In this document: piece after piece, positions 1-11,770 of the stretch
Position numbering within the stretch: the stretch's first letter is position 1
Layout of the letters: each line of letters starts with the position of its first letter
Source of the DNA: Sipunculus nudus
Taxonomy: Eukaryota; Annelida; Sipuncula; Golfingiida; Sipunculidae
Reading direction: 5' to 3'
NCBI GenBank assembly: GCA_026874595.1
Contig: CM049321.1
Span: 47,795,797-47,859,796, forward strand
DNA length: 64,000 bases
The notes under the pieces: generated by a model
Database searches by the model: none
What the model was told of the DNA's origin: nothing
Seen by the model: the letters and a program-made list of their open reading frames with translations, nothing else
Program-made: the position numbers and the translations under genes

Positions 1-1860
1 CTTGATTCCTGAAGGAAAGACAGTACTTTCTTCTTTGTAATGGGTTGTTCATGTGCTGTCCATATGTCAACTTTTTGCTCTCCATTCTGCATGTTTCTTC
101 AGTAAAAGAAAAGTTCCTGTGTCCAAAAGCAGTGACATCTAAAAAAAATGGCAGCAACGAGTTGCCTATTTATTGTTACTGCCAGTGCCTAAAATAAAAG
201 GACTATTTTAATTAACAAGCTTTAATTAAAAGTTTTACCTTTATCTGAAAGACAGAGGGAAGTGCCCAGCAACAGACAAACCAAAATATACATTGTGTCA
301 TGTCATTTGAAATACTCGACTACCTGAAAATAGTTCAATTTCATTAAAAGATGTGCCAATAATAATCAGGAGTCACACGGGTCTCCTGTTTTCCACAAAG
401 CTACTTCCTTGAACAGGAGCGATTATTTCAAGAACCAAACAACAATCATGATAATAGTTGACATAACTAATTTCAACATCCTTGTTCCTTTCAACGGAAT
501 CGATAACACTATATTTTATGTCGTCCACTATTAAACGGTGCAGGGTAAGTATTTCTTGAGGTGATAAATAAAGGAATTTTCATATAAATAATTTAATAAT
601 AAAAATACACCTAAGATAAATTAAAAATATATTTTTTACATATACATTTGAAAGCTGACACATCTCACAATATAATAACGTTTAGGTAAGTATTATAAGT
701 ATTTATTTTATCTATTTATAAGTATTATTAAAACAAGCTCTAAAGTTGGACTTTTTTTATTAATTCCACCATCATTACTTGCGAACATTGCCCAATAACC
801 TGCCAGTGTAATTGCCGCAGAAAACTGAATGGTACCCGTATTGTTAACTGTGATATGTGTAACATTTGCTCAATATTACTGACGCTTTGCACATTTGGGC
901 TCAGAAAAACCTTATTGATAACGCAGGAATATGGACAACAAACTTGGCAAAATATTAAAACAACTTTGACTTCGTATCATCATTGTTGTACTTACAAGGG
1001 ATTAAGTGTAAATAAGCTGAAGGAAAAGGTTTACGTTTCACATAATTAGTTGACGGCGTTTATATGTCAGTACATACGTTTATTGTATACGTATCCCTAT
1101 ATAATGAACCCCATTCTACTGCTATGGTTCAGGTTAATATTTACGCTCTGTTTATTATCGTGATTTACATTAATCAAGCAGTCGCATTTACATAAATCAA
1201 GACTCGTAGCAAATACAGCAATAACAAGTGCTTTTAACATGACAGAGGACGAAAAAAACTCCCCTTCTACCATGTCTATATGACTGCCACTTCTCTTTCA
1301 CTGATCAATGCTCTCTCTACCGGGGACACCTCCTTATTACAGACGCTCCATTTTGGATGGTTCCACAACTGGTATACGCATATGTCTGTGCATGCGAGTG
1401 TGTGCTAGATTTCTTATAATTTTATAATTAACCTTTTCCAAATTAGCTGAACGATCTTTAATGTGATGCACCCACAAATTGAGCACAAGGGTTTATATTT
1501 GTCATATGATTCTCCTATACTGGGCTTTCAAACAATTTCGTTGTCATAATCACACCCTAAATACCTGCTTCTAATTCCAAATTTTGTGTTAAAAATATTT
1601 AATATATTTTTTTGTGGTCAAGCTGTCCAATTAATTCGATTTCAGAATAGAGAAAACAATAGTTTCTACCCTACCTTAAATTCTGGGATACAATATTCGA
1701 ATGTTAATAAATTTAAGTATCATCATGATAACGTTCCCCATCCTTGATATATCACAATTTATATTAAACCTTTGTGCAGGTTTTCATTGACTCCACTCCA
1801 ATGCAGCCGTGTCACTTTCCTTTAGATTAATAGGGGTGATATTATCCCTTGCTTGGATTT
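1..1860. other. AT-rich stretch without recognised gene
   Basis: No reading frame here has domain character or splice context, and the short ORFs look like chance. No relic of the CTL exons found further right was seen. The sequence does not align by eye with the segmental duplication that starts near 1,860. Confidence 0.5.
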
Positions 1861-2444
1861 AATTTAGGGAGGTTCACGCGGAGTCAATCTCTCCTTGTTT
1901 GACATTACCGTTGAACAAATGTATTAGTTAAAATCAAATATGGCAAGCAAAACCGCCTCCTCTGATATCACTTGAGGCGAAATCCTGGCCATTTTAACAC
2001 ACCAAGCTTCTTGCAAATAGCTACTTGGAGATGTCTGATCACCTCCATTTAGACTCTATCACGCCCAGTGTAAGAGCCCACTGAGAATGAAAAAAACTTT
2101 TATTGTTCGGTTATCCATAGCCTCCGTTTTATGCGCGATTAATTGAATACCGTAGTAGAAAATAAGGTAACGACGGTATGACATTTAATATATATATAGC
2201 TGTACATTATATATATGTTGTTATTTATTGTTTCATATTCTTTTTACATTTCATGGAAACATGATTGTTAGAACATAATGGCGTTAACATAAATATTAGC
2301 ATTTTTAAAAGCTATTACCATACACATTAACCTCTTCCTTCATTGCCAAAAAAAATTACATTTGTCAGATAATAAGTCCTACCCTTCTGTTTTAAGAACT
2401 ACTGTATATCCATCTGCACTATCATTGTGTTGGCACTTGCACGT

Positions 2445-2446
2445 AT

Positions 2447-2478
<32 letters not shown>

Positions 2479-2522
2479 TAAGTTTGTATGTGTGTTTGTC
2501 TGTATGTATATATATATATAAA
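2445..2522. repeat. (TA)n/(TATG)n microsatellite
   Basis: An interrupted TA-dinucleotide tract lies in the 5' flank of CTL-1. The surrounding 2.2-2.6 kb resembles 25.9-26.25 kb in the right duplication, where the tract is much shorter. Confidence 0.9.
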
Positions 2523-3588
2523 CCTTTGTGTCATTATAGATACATAATATGTCATTTTGAAATATTATAACCAATGGTATTTGTGTGAATTACATCAAGT
2601 TCTTTAACAATGCTTTTTATGTTCATTACATAGAAATATATTTTATTCTACATTATACTGTGTGCTGAGCATTTTTTTGTCATACAACCTTGTTTATCGG
2701 ATGATAAAATATATGTGCATACATCCTTGGGGTCAGATCAAAGTCCACCAGGAAGTAATTGCAACCAGATGGCGATAGTAAAGTACAAATCTCAGATGGT
2801 TACTGAGGGGCATTTGGTGCATTACGATGAATCGTGTAATATATACAAGCGCGGAAAGAATGCTTTCAAGGGTTTTTTTAATTTATTTTTCTAATCATTA
2901 ACAAGATCCAATTAATCGTAACTAAATCCCGTCACCTATCCATTAAGCATCTTTTCGTTATATTTCACAATCAGAACTGGGAGTATTAACACATTCAACC
3001 AGAATGTCCAGGAAATAGACTTCTCGTTTAATAACATTTAAATTGTTAACCAAAATTGTTCTTGGTTTATCAAGGAATAGTAATCTTTAAGTGATCTAGT
3101 GTATACTCTTTGTCTTGAAAGTGCCATTGCTGCTTTAATTACAGGAATATATAACGCATTTTTTTACTGATCTGTTGTTGCACTCGCGAAATAAAATTCG
3201 TCAGTTCATGGGACATAGGCAAGACACCTCGGAGGCACAAACAGTTTCACCAGAGGGCGCTAAAGAAGGTAACATCGGCAGTACAGTTAGACCAGAAATA
3301 AAATGATTTACATATTGTGTCAGTAAATAGTTCTGCTTTCTCATGAATTCAGATAGCAGTTACAATTCTTCCCTTTATGTCCAGAATATAATGTAACAGA
3401 TACTGCCGACTCCATATCTAATGGAATACTAAGTCGACTCATGATATGCTTGAGCAAATGGACGATTTTTCTGGAACTGTTGAACCTAATTTTAGGCCCA
3501 GCCACGTTTTCGACAAAATCTTTGTTTATTTCGACCAATAGTGAAATACTTTCAGCATTTATTGAAATGTTATAAGATATTAACCGTT

Positions 3589-3591
<3 letters not shown>

Positions 3592-3626
<35 letters not shown>

Positions 3627-3641
3627 AGAGAGAGAGAGAGC
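3592..3641. repeat. (GA)n microsatellite
   Basis: A GA tract of about 50 bp. The equivalent place in the right duplication (27,338-27,412) holds (TA)n followed by (GA)n, so the locus predates the duplication and expanded differently in each copy. Confidence 0.9.
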
Positions 3642-5150
3642 AAGTATTCATAGAAAACTCGGTTCACTCCCTTTGGGGATCAACTCCATGACGTTCCGAT
3701 AGCCAACCCCTGCGTTTAGTAACGCGCTTTTATTGGAACTAGCGAAGTTATATATATTATATATGTATATATGAATGCATGTACTTTTGTATGTATACAT
3801 GTATATATTCACTTGAAGAGCGATTCATCTTCTGACCAACATTAATGAATACAACAACAATAAATTATACAACATCGACTAATACAGACCAGTTAGTCAT
3901 TGTTCCTAACAAGCACCTCAGATGTTTGCATGGATCTTTCCTTTAACATGTTGATGCAGATAGTCTATTCCACCATTTTCTTATGTTATTTCTTATTGAT
4001 ATAACCAAAACAAACACCCATTTTCTGTCATCGTCAACTGGTGTCACTAATTGGGTAGTGTCTTTGAAAATGTACATAAGGAATGTAGTTTAGAATAAAC
4101 TTCCTAAAAAAATAAATTCTACTAAGAATTAATTTAAAATTTCAAAAATTACATTTCTGAATTACAAGAGGATTATTTTTAGAATGGTGCTATGTTCAAA
4201 TAAATGAATAAAAATACTTTCGAACATATGTATATACTTACGCCGTCAGCTGATTTTGACAATCCAATCCTATACTTTCTTGTAGATGAAAAGTCGACCT
4301 ACTGTGTAAGGCTTTCTTAAAGCACCTCGTCAATTACCTCGGGAAATTCCAGACCAAATTTGTACCAGCTCAAGTGTAAAAGCCCTGCAGAGTGTGATAC
4401 AAACAGTAGCATTAATATAATCAACTGTAATTGTTAAGTACCGTTCAGGTAAGAAACACAGCAAACACAGTACAACGAACATGTCATTATGTCATATTGA
4501 CATTAGGTATATTATAAAAAACGACAAATATTTATTAAAATGCACCAACTTTCCTGTCATTATAATGACAATAACAGATCATTGTCACTCACATTCGCAA
4601 TTACACGCGGTTATAAAATGATTTAAATGGCCACGTTATTCCTTATTTGCGCAAGGATATACATTAACTTATTAACTTTTGACATAAAACCTAACATGAT
4701 AACCTCACATGTCACTGGCATTAGTGAGGGAACTCACCGTAGATTTTATTAGCTGCAATGTTATTAGATTTATACATGCATCAATGACATGATATTTTTT
4801 AACCTTCCGGATCTACTTTGCCTACTTAATTATAGCTTAGAAAAATGTTAATGAGCTTAATAGTAAAGTGACATTCATGGCTCGATTCGACTTTGCAAAC
4901 GTAGACTCAGTTCCAATATTTCTTAGACCAAGTAATATGACAATACATGAACATACTTAGGTTCAGGATAAGATTAGTCAGCATTAAAAATGATTCGGTT
5001 TTCCGAATCAAACATCTGTGACAAAGAGAGCAAAGTAAGACTAGGTTGCACAATGTCGACTTTAAAAAACTTAGTGAAAATTACGTCGGTCTGTTGGTTC
5101 ACTCGAGTTAAACTTATCTTCGGTGGCGTGGGCTAAAAATATCGTACGGA
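3642..5150. other. 5' flank of CTL-1, conserved between paralogues
   Basis: There is no ORF of note. The stretch aligns with 27,410-28,820 upstream of CTL-3 and, more weakly, with the flanks of CTL-2, CTL-4 and CTL-5. A shared mark is the block around 4,701-4,735 (CCTCACATGTCAC then TTAGTGAGGGAA), which recurs near 9,860, 28,380, 33,720 and 41,480. It may hold the promoter or simply reflect common descent. In CTL-1 it leads into a deletion and no longer fronts a signal-peptide exon. Confidence 0.5.
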
Positions 5151-5647
5151 GGTCTACCACCATACCAGTAAATAATTTAATTCAAGTGTCTGTTTGTACA
5201 TTAAAACATTTTAAATGTACAAAATAAAACTGATAACATTGATTGTTTAAATAAAAATTAAGACCTATATACTTCCATTCCAGTTTCGGGCGACGTGATA
5301 GGGCAGTAGCATAGCCTTTCTTACATTTTACTGGATGTGTACCACCTAGGAACCCCTGTAAGTGAAACACGACCCCAGGGCACGGTCCCTCATTGAGCCC
5401 GCAGAGCGCCTACCCTGGGTGAAGACAATCCGTAAAAAAACTCACATATTCTCCTAAGATTCTAACTCATGATCTCCTTGCTTTGAATTATATGCTTTAC
5501 CCCGAGACCAGCAAAGCCGATAAGATCATACATCTTCAGAATAAATGAAAAATGGATCTTTATATCAAATATTGATGAAAAAAGAACAACAAGGAATCGT
5601 GCAAAACTTAATTTCCCAGACCTTACAACGTAATTGTTTTACTGTAG

Positions 5648-5782
5648 TGAGAAACATTATGAAATCACAATGGATATCAACAGACAATGTTGACAACAGC
5701 GCTACCTGTGCTGTTTCCGATGGAACATTCTGGATATCAGTTCAATCTAATTTATCACACGAATCCGTCTGTGTCACAAAAG
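5648..5782 (+). pseudogene. CTL-1 exon D (C-terminal half of CTLD2)
   Basis: A 135 bp phase 1-1 exon with acceptor ACTGTAG and donor AAAAG|GTGAAT. It encodes VRNIMKSQWIST, then CAVSDGTFW and HESVCVTKG, the usual C-terminal CTLD strand pattern. The cysteine normally found after the Trp-x-x-Val strand (VPCDS in CTL-5, IQCDS in CTL-2) is Ser here (VQSN). One of the two conserved CTLD disulphides would be lost. The exon is otherwise open and splice-competent. Confidence 0.8.
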
Positions 5783-6474
5783 GTGAATTTTCTTTGACTC
5801 CTGAAAACGTGTGTATTGCCTTCTGCTCATTATCAACAGTCTCTTCTAAGTGAATCATTTTTGTCGTCCAATAAAAACAAACCATGGAGAATAACGTTTC
5901 AAATTTGGAATAAGTTTTCCATAAATGTTCTTATTTACAGAAGAGTGTCAAACGTAAGTTTAACTCGCCAAAAATAAGGGGCGTGATCAAAAGCTAAAAA
6001 CATTTTAGATTCTGCCATATTTTACCGACATGCACCGTTTGCACCAAGCGAATGCGTTACGAACACGACATCTAATGAATACTATGAAAATGTTAATATT
6101 CCATCAAAAATATGTCTAAAATGCCTTTGTTTTGCTGACTAAACGGGTCTTCTAAAGTAGCATTTTGTTAGTAATTGAAACACTGTCTCTTTTTTTAAAT
6201 GGTCAATTGGGTAACAGGTATGATTTAATGGTGCGCCATTCCTAATAAGCGAGGGGAATGTCAAATATATGTTATTGTTCGAAAGAATACTAACTAACGC
6301 ATGATACATTTTTTAAAAATATTATATAAAACTTTTAACTTTTTCGCGTTCAAATGCAATCAACACCGTAGCAATGTTGCTGTGTGTGAAAAGGAGTCAT
6401 ATCCTGAAAAATACCGTAAATACATATATGCTATATATGACACTTAGCACATTATGATTTTCAGACAAAAATAA

Positions 6475-6877
6475 CGCCTTGGCAACCATTGCGATGCAAA
6501 TTACATTTTTTGAAGCGAGATCTGGTGGACTATGAAGATTATTATATTTTCATAATTAAAAAAAGGGCTTCAATACTTTTGGTCAGTGATGCGCTCACCA
6601 AGCGGGTCTAGTAGAGCCTTAAGTAACATCTCCCTAAGCAATTCCTGGTCTTTTTTTCAAATTTACCCGTGTTTGACAGTCAAGTTTTATTTATCCTAAT
6701 TAATATGCGCAAGAGGAATTTGTTAAGTGTATGTTGTTGCATGAACGGATATAAACATGATATTTTTTCTAGACTTATGTATATCATTTTTAAACTTTTC
6801 ATGTCCAAATCAAAACGACAAAATAGCAACGCATTTGTACATGAAAAAGATTCTTGTCCTGAATATTTGTCTGACTT

Positions 6878-6925
<48 letters not shown>

Positions 6926-7018
6926 ACCAACATGACACAAAATTTACATTAACAGCAAAATTGCATTTTACAGGAGAACAAGCAATAACATCACAAGCCA
7001 GTCCTAAATGTAAAACAG
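6475..7018 (+). pseudogene. CTL-1 exon E (stalk), split by a ~435 bp insertion
   Basis: The first part (6,475 to about 6,505) encodes DKNNALATIAM, matching the start of exon E2. The second part (about 6,946-7,018) ends GEQAITSQASPKCKTG and a phase 1 donor, matching GKQAVTSETQPRTG of E2. Between them lies foreign sequence flanked by near-copies of AAATTACAT, as a target-site duplication would look. Reading through meets a stop soon after the junction. Confidence 0.7.
6506..6945. mobile_element. Unclassified ~435 bp insertion in exon E1
   Basis: This block is absent from exon E2, is flanked by AAATTACAT-like repeats and contains a (TA)n tract at about 6,880-6,921. Its left 220 bp is also present in CTL-3 (32,047-32,250), so it inserted before the segmental duplication. 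No coding capacity, clear terminal inverted repeat or tRNA-like promoter was seen. A MITE or SINE fragment is plausible but unproven. Confidence 0.45.
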
Positions 7019-7250
7019 GTAAGTGTTATGTTTGTAGAGGAACTTCACACTCACAGACCAAAAGTTACCAGTACTTTGGGCTGATTTAATATTTTTCTCT
7101 AATACTTTTCATTTTGTTAACGTTCTCTCTTATTCTTGTCGATTGCTCTTCTTTTGTAAAGGACGTCACAATTTTAGGCCTTTTTGGAAACCATATCATT
7201 CCATCATTTGCTGAACCGTAAAGTTGCCAGACAGTTTCTTTTGTCAACAG

Positions 7251-7358
7251 GTATAATCATACAGATTATGCAGTGGGAGATTTGCTAATTATACGTTTAC
7301 TCCCGATCAAAACAATATTTATCTAGATTACTGGAAGAAGGATAAAACCAATAGGAAG
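7251..7358 (+). pseudogene. CTL-1 TM exon, frameshifted
   Basis: The acceptor TTTGTCAACAG and the exon end (RRIKP motif then AG|GTGAGG) match TM2. Read from the phase 1 start the frame reaches TAA after 12 codons. A second frame gives an LLIIRLLPIKTIFI-like stretch and then TAG. An indel plus nonsense mutations have therefore destroyed the membrane anchor. Confidence 0.75.
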
Positions 7359-8029
7359 GTGAGGAAACTCCTTGTTACTAGTGATTTTCTGTTGTATCTT
7401 CGAGTTAAATGATTGATATCTTCAATGCCCACCAAGAAACCTTAAGCTGCACAAGATAAATAAGTATGCAATTTCGTTTTCTTCCTGACATCACACGATT
7501 GTTTAGATTGTAACATTGTTATATTATCAGAAATAGCAGAAGCGGAAAGTGTCATGAATATTTAATTAAGGAACATTATAATACAATACGCAAACAAGGA
7601 TAGGGTAAGCAACGATGGAAAGTGATTTGTCAATACAAACGTCATGCCTGCAAGTATTAAGGTATTAAGAAGGGACGTTGACTAAAAACAGCAAACCGAA
7701 AATAATCTCTCAAACGAACCCGAACATGAACAAACGCAGACCAACACAATTCAGTCACCTGCTGAGAGACAGGAATGCATTGATGTGTTTTATATACTTA
7801 TAGCAGCTCGCTTTTATGTATCTAGCACTTTGATCCTGGAATGCAACAAAAACCGTTTAGTAATATATATATATGTATAATATAGTAATGTTGTGTATAA
7901 TATTGTATAATATACTAATAATATATATATACATATATTTAAATTGGTGCTCGGTAGTTCTTATAAATATTGGATATTCTTCTGCTCCTGCTTATTCAAA
8001 AATCATAAATCCGATTTGTATATTTTTAG

Positions 8030-8070
<41 letters not shown>

Positions 8071-8280
8071 TATATGTATATTTACATGAAATTCGATTTA
8101 TCCGCTCTCCCTGAATTCATTATCATAATATTATACATAATACTTTTTACATTTTTCATATACTCAATAAATTATAAACCATCAATTGATATAGTAAATT
8201 TTGCCAATCAGTCATTTTTTCTGGCAAGCCCACTAGTGGGCATCATCGATGTGCCAGACGGCTTGATTGCCATACTGCAA
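7359..8280. other. 3' flank of CTL-1 with (TA)n tracts
   Basis: Collinear with 32,317-33,240 behind CTL-3. It contains (TA)n tracts at about 7,862-7,876, 7,919-7,940 and 8,033-8,080. The long apparent ORF at 7,873-8,295 is mostly translated TA repeat and is not a gene. No counterpart of the CTL-2 tail exon is recognisable. Confidence 0.6.
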
Positions 8281-8540
8281 AGTATGATCAATTAAATTAA
8301 AAGAAAATATATTCGTTCTTGTTGCTATAACCAGCAATCTCTGTCAGAATGTCTTTCCTGTCAACAGGCGTCAATGTTGTGGTACTGAAGTTTGACGATG
8401 ATTGCCATTGTAAATGTACATTATGAATATGTTCTACAATAAATTTCCGGAGACTTAAATACTAAAATGGAAATGAGACCTCTAGGGAGACAAAAGGTTT
8501 ATTTTACGAAGAATAATGTGTCTTAATGAATATATATATA

Positions 8541-8574
<34 letters not shown>

Positions 8575-9027
8575 TCATTTAGATGATAAATACACCGTTA
8601 GTTAATTATGCTAACTTTCACCCATACTTCCCTTTAAAATCAAAATGTCTTAATTCAATGTTAAACATTTACTGTATCTTTTTTAGCATTTAGCTTCTAT
8701 ATATAAAAGAGTAAACAGTTATTCTTTTTTTTTGTTATAGACTTTTTGATAGACTTTCTGTAAATGTGGCAGAACTAATTGCTCCAGCTTAAGCGTAATA
8801 GTGTGTTAGAAACAGGAAAAGTAAAATAATAACTTTAATTATTTGGTATCTTCCAGATAAGAAACAAAGTAAACAGATTATCGGTACATCGAATGTATTA
8901 TTGTGTCATATGGACATTATGCTTGACAAAACACACCAAGAATTTATCTAAATGCAGCAATTAGCCCTTCATGATAATGTCACTGACAGATCATAATCAT
9001 TCATATTCGCTATTAAACGAGGTTATG
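8281..9027 (+). repeat. 752 bp tandem duplication, unit 1
   Basis: It starts AGTATGATCAATTAAATT and ends CGAGGTTATG. It repeats almost base for base at 9,033-9,779, with a few substitutions and different (TA)n lengths. The two units are joined by a 5 bp filler, TAACG. The sequence is 5'-flanking DNA of CTL-2. The corresponding region ahead of CTL-4 (about 33,240-33,640) is single and shorter, so this duplication is younger than the segmental duplication. Confidence 0.95.
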
Positions 9028-9032
9028 TAACG

Positions 9033-9273
9033 AGTATGATCAATTAAATTAAAAGAAAATATATTCGTTCTTGTCGCTATAACCAGCAATCTCTGTCACA
9101 ATGTCTTTCCTGTCAACAGGCGTCAATGTTGTGGTACTGAAGTTTGACGATGATTGCCATTGTAAATGTACATTATGAATATGTTCTACAATAAATTTCC
9201 GGAGACTTACATTCTAAAATCGAAATGAGACCTCTAGGGAGACAAAAGGTTTATTTTACGAAGAATAATGTGT

Positions 9274-9328
<55 letters not shown>

Positions 9329-9779
9329 GTTAGATGATAAATACACCGTTAGTTAATTATGCTAACTTTCACGCACACCTTTCTGTAAAATCAAAATGTC
9401 TTAATTCAATGTTAAACATTTACTGTATCTTTTTTTAGCATTTAGCTTCTATATATAAAAGAGTAAACAATTATTCTATTTTTTTGTTAAAGACTTTTTG
9501 ATAGACTTTCCGTAAATGTTGCAGAACTAATTGCTCCAGCTTAAGCGTAATAGTGTGTTAGAAACAGGAAAAGTAAAAAAATAACTTTAATTATTTGGTA
9601 TCTTCCAGATAAGAAACAAAGTAAACAGATTATCGGTACATCGAATGTATTATTGTGTCATATGGACATTATGCTTGACAAAACACACCAATAATTTATC
9701 TAAATGCAGCAATTAGCCCTTCATGATAATGTCACTGACAGATCATAATAATTCATATTCGCTATTAAACGAGGTTATG
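9033..9779 (+). repeat. 752 bp tandem duplication, unit 2
   Basis: Second unit of the tandem pair. Its (TA)n tract (about 9,276-9,325) is longer and uninterrupted; in unit 1 (about 8,529-8,573) it is broken. After the unit the sequence continues into the upstream block shared by all CTL copies. Confidence 0.95.
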
Positions 9780-10698
9780 AAACTTATTTAAATTTAATCC
9801 TTGTTTGTTCATGGATTTACATTATCTAATTATCTCGTTACATTACACATAACATTTTAACCTCACATGTCGAGAATATGTCACTAGCATTGGTAAGGGA
9901 AATAGCCATAGATCAGTTACAATGTTGAAAGCTGTATGCATTCGTAAATGATATAACATATTTCATTTGCTTCATGAGCCCGTTTAGCTGTATAAATATG
10001 GTTTTGACAAAGTTTTACTGACGTCAGTAGTGCGTCAAAATTCATATGACAATATAAAAAGTACCTGTTGAACGTACAATAAGATGATTATAGCGTTTAC
10101 ATACTACAATGTCAACGCGTGTGGGTTATTCAACCAAACAATACAATTCTCTTTGTAGATTTATTTTTCTTTAAGTCAGACATGGTTTATTAATGTCGGC
10201 TCCATTAAGATTTACTATGAGTCATCCACTTAGTAAGGACCAACGCCCTGTCACATAGTTCCAAACATAAATGGAATTCTGCAGATTTACATACTTTAGA
10301 TATGTACAAGAATGTGTACAGTAATTAGATAAGTCAACATTAAAAATAAATGGGGCGATCACATCAACCAGAAAGCTTTAATAAGTGGAAGCAAAGTAAG
10401 ACTAGGTTGAACAATTTGGTTCACGTAAGCGTAGTGAAATTACGGCGGCGCCTTTGTGTACACTTAATGGAACATTAGGCCCATTTACCTTGATTATGCA
10501 TAACGGATAATGATTTGTTAGGGAAAGGGATGTAGGGTTACATCATTACAAATTAACAATGTTGTTTGGTACATGCATTTAGCAAATTAGGTTTCGTTTA
10601 CAAGGAAGCTTCTCCGCGGATCTAAGGCTTCCGTGTCTCAGCCATTAATATAATATCATCTCCTGATAATGAGACAGTTTCAGACTTCATTTGGAGTA
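9780..10698. other. 5' flank of CTL-2, candidate promoter region
   Basis: No ORF is supported. The stretch aligns with 33,640-34,609 ahead of CTL-4 and partly with 41,390-41,876 ahead of CTL-5. A shared element from about 10,550 onward (TGTTGTTTGGTACATGCATT then TTCGTTTACAAGGAAG) is found in front of S2, S4, S5 and S6 at similar distance (100-150 bp), which would suit a core promoter or 5' UTR. This is inference from conservation only. Confidence 0.4.
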
Positions 10699-10759
10699 AT
10701 GTATCATGTGTTCTGGTCAACTCTGTTACTTGAGGGATTGTTCTGCTTTGCAGAAAAGG
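10699..10759 (+). CDS. CTL-2 exon S (signal peptide)
   Basis: The ATG opens MYHVFWSTLLLEGLFCFAEK, a short hydrophobic leader with a small-residue cleavage zone near Phe-Ala. It ends at a phase 1 donor G|GTATCA, and the intron is 108 bp. The same exon, with the same donor and intron length, precedes exon A in CTL-3, CTL-4, CTL-5 and CTL-6. That conservation supports the start codon choice. Confidence 0.75.
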
Positions 10760-11146
10760 GTATCACTTTATGTCAATTCCTTTATAGTTCCGCCTCTCCT
10801 CTTATATCACAAGTGTACTCTATAGGCGCCAATAAAATACATTAATGTAAATACATGTATGTTTCAGACGTCATTACTTTCTGGCCCAGGAACTTCAGTT
10901 CGGCTGAAGTAGCATGCAGAATGGTGAACAAAACGTTGCCAGCAAGTGAAAAGCAGCACTTCAACAGCTCTTTCAAAACAGGACATATTGGCTTTCTTTC
11001 AGGAAGAGGAGTTTTGGCTGGACCTCTATCAGGGGAGAGTCAGGTATGGATAGAACAACCATTGTAGGAATTGGACGCTAAAATATTTGCTAATTTGATT
11101 TTAAAACAAACTTTCACACACACACACACCCTCACTCACACACACA

Positions 11147-11206
<60 letters not shown>

Positions 11207-11690
11207 CTTGTGGTATATAGGTGCTGAACGAATCTAACAGTGCTCCATTAGCCTCATGCTATGCGCTGATTCACAACATTTACAACGAAAATGTTCAGTT
11301 ACACATTAACACGTGTTTTAATGCTGCTGCAATCATCAGCGTGAAATGTTAAGGAATGGTTGGTGACATTATGTAATTACGTGCCGATGCACTCAGCGAT
11401 GGTGAGGTTGGAGTGTGTGGGGATTATGATTATGTCTGCATTTGGAAATGAGCTCTGATCTTTTGTGGAGTGTTTGTGTCTTGGGGAACGTTATAATTTG
11501 GACCTTTCCTTCCAGGCAAAGATTACAAATTCCATTGAGGAGGTTTCTAGGAGGTGTGCGCTTGTGAGCAATGTATTATATCCATTCGTTGTACAGTTTG
11601 ATAGTTCATCGATTGGCTACTCTGTACCATGATACCCTCTGTCCGGAGTGTATTATTTTCAATATTGAGAGACTGACACGACTACCCTCA

Positions 11691-11770
<80 letters not shown>

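Larger units (their letters stand above)
5648..7358 (+). pseudogene. CTL-1, truncated two-CTLD receptor relic (exons D, E, TM only)
   Basis: Only the 3' half of the receptor remains: exon D at 5,648, an interrupted exon E and a broken TM exon. Exons S, A, B and C are missing. The sequence jumps at about 5,150-5,250 from the block matching 28,820 to the block matching 30,760, which in CTL-3 lie about 1.9 kb apart. No tail exon like that of CTL-2 was found downstream. The copy cannot make the family protein and is best read as a pseudogene left by deletion. Confidence 0.8.

Noticed and set aside
7873-8295. 140-residue ORF
   Set aside because: Mostly translated (TA)n repeat (IYIYIY runs); the flanking part is not conserved as protein in the duplicated copy.
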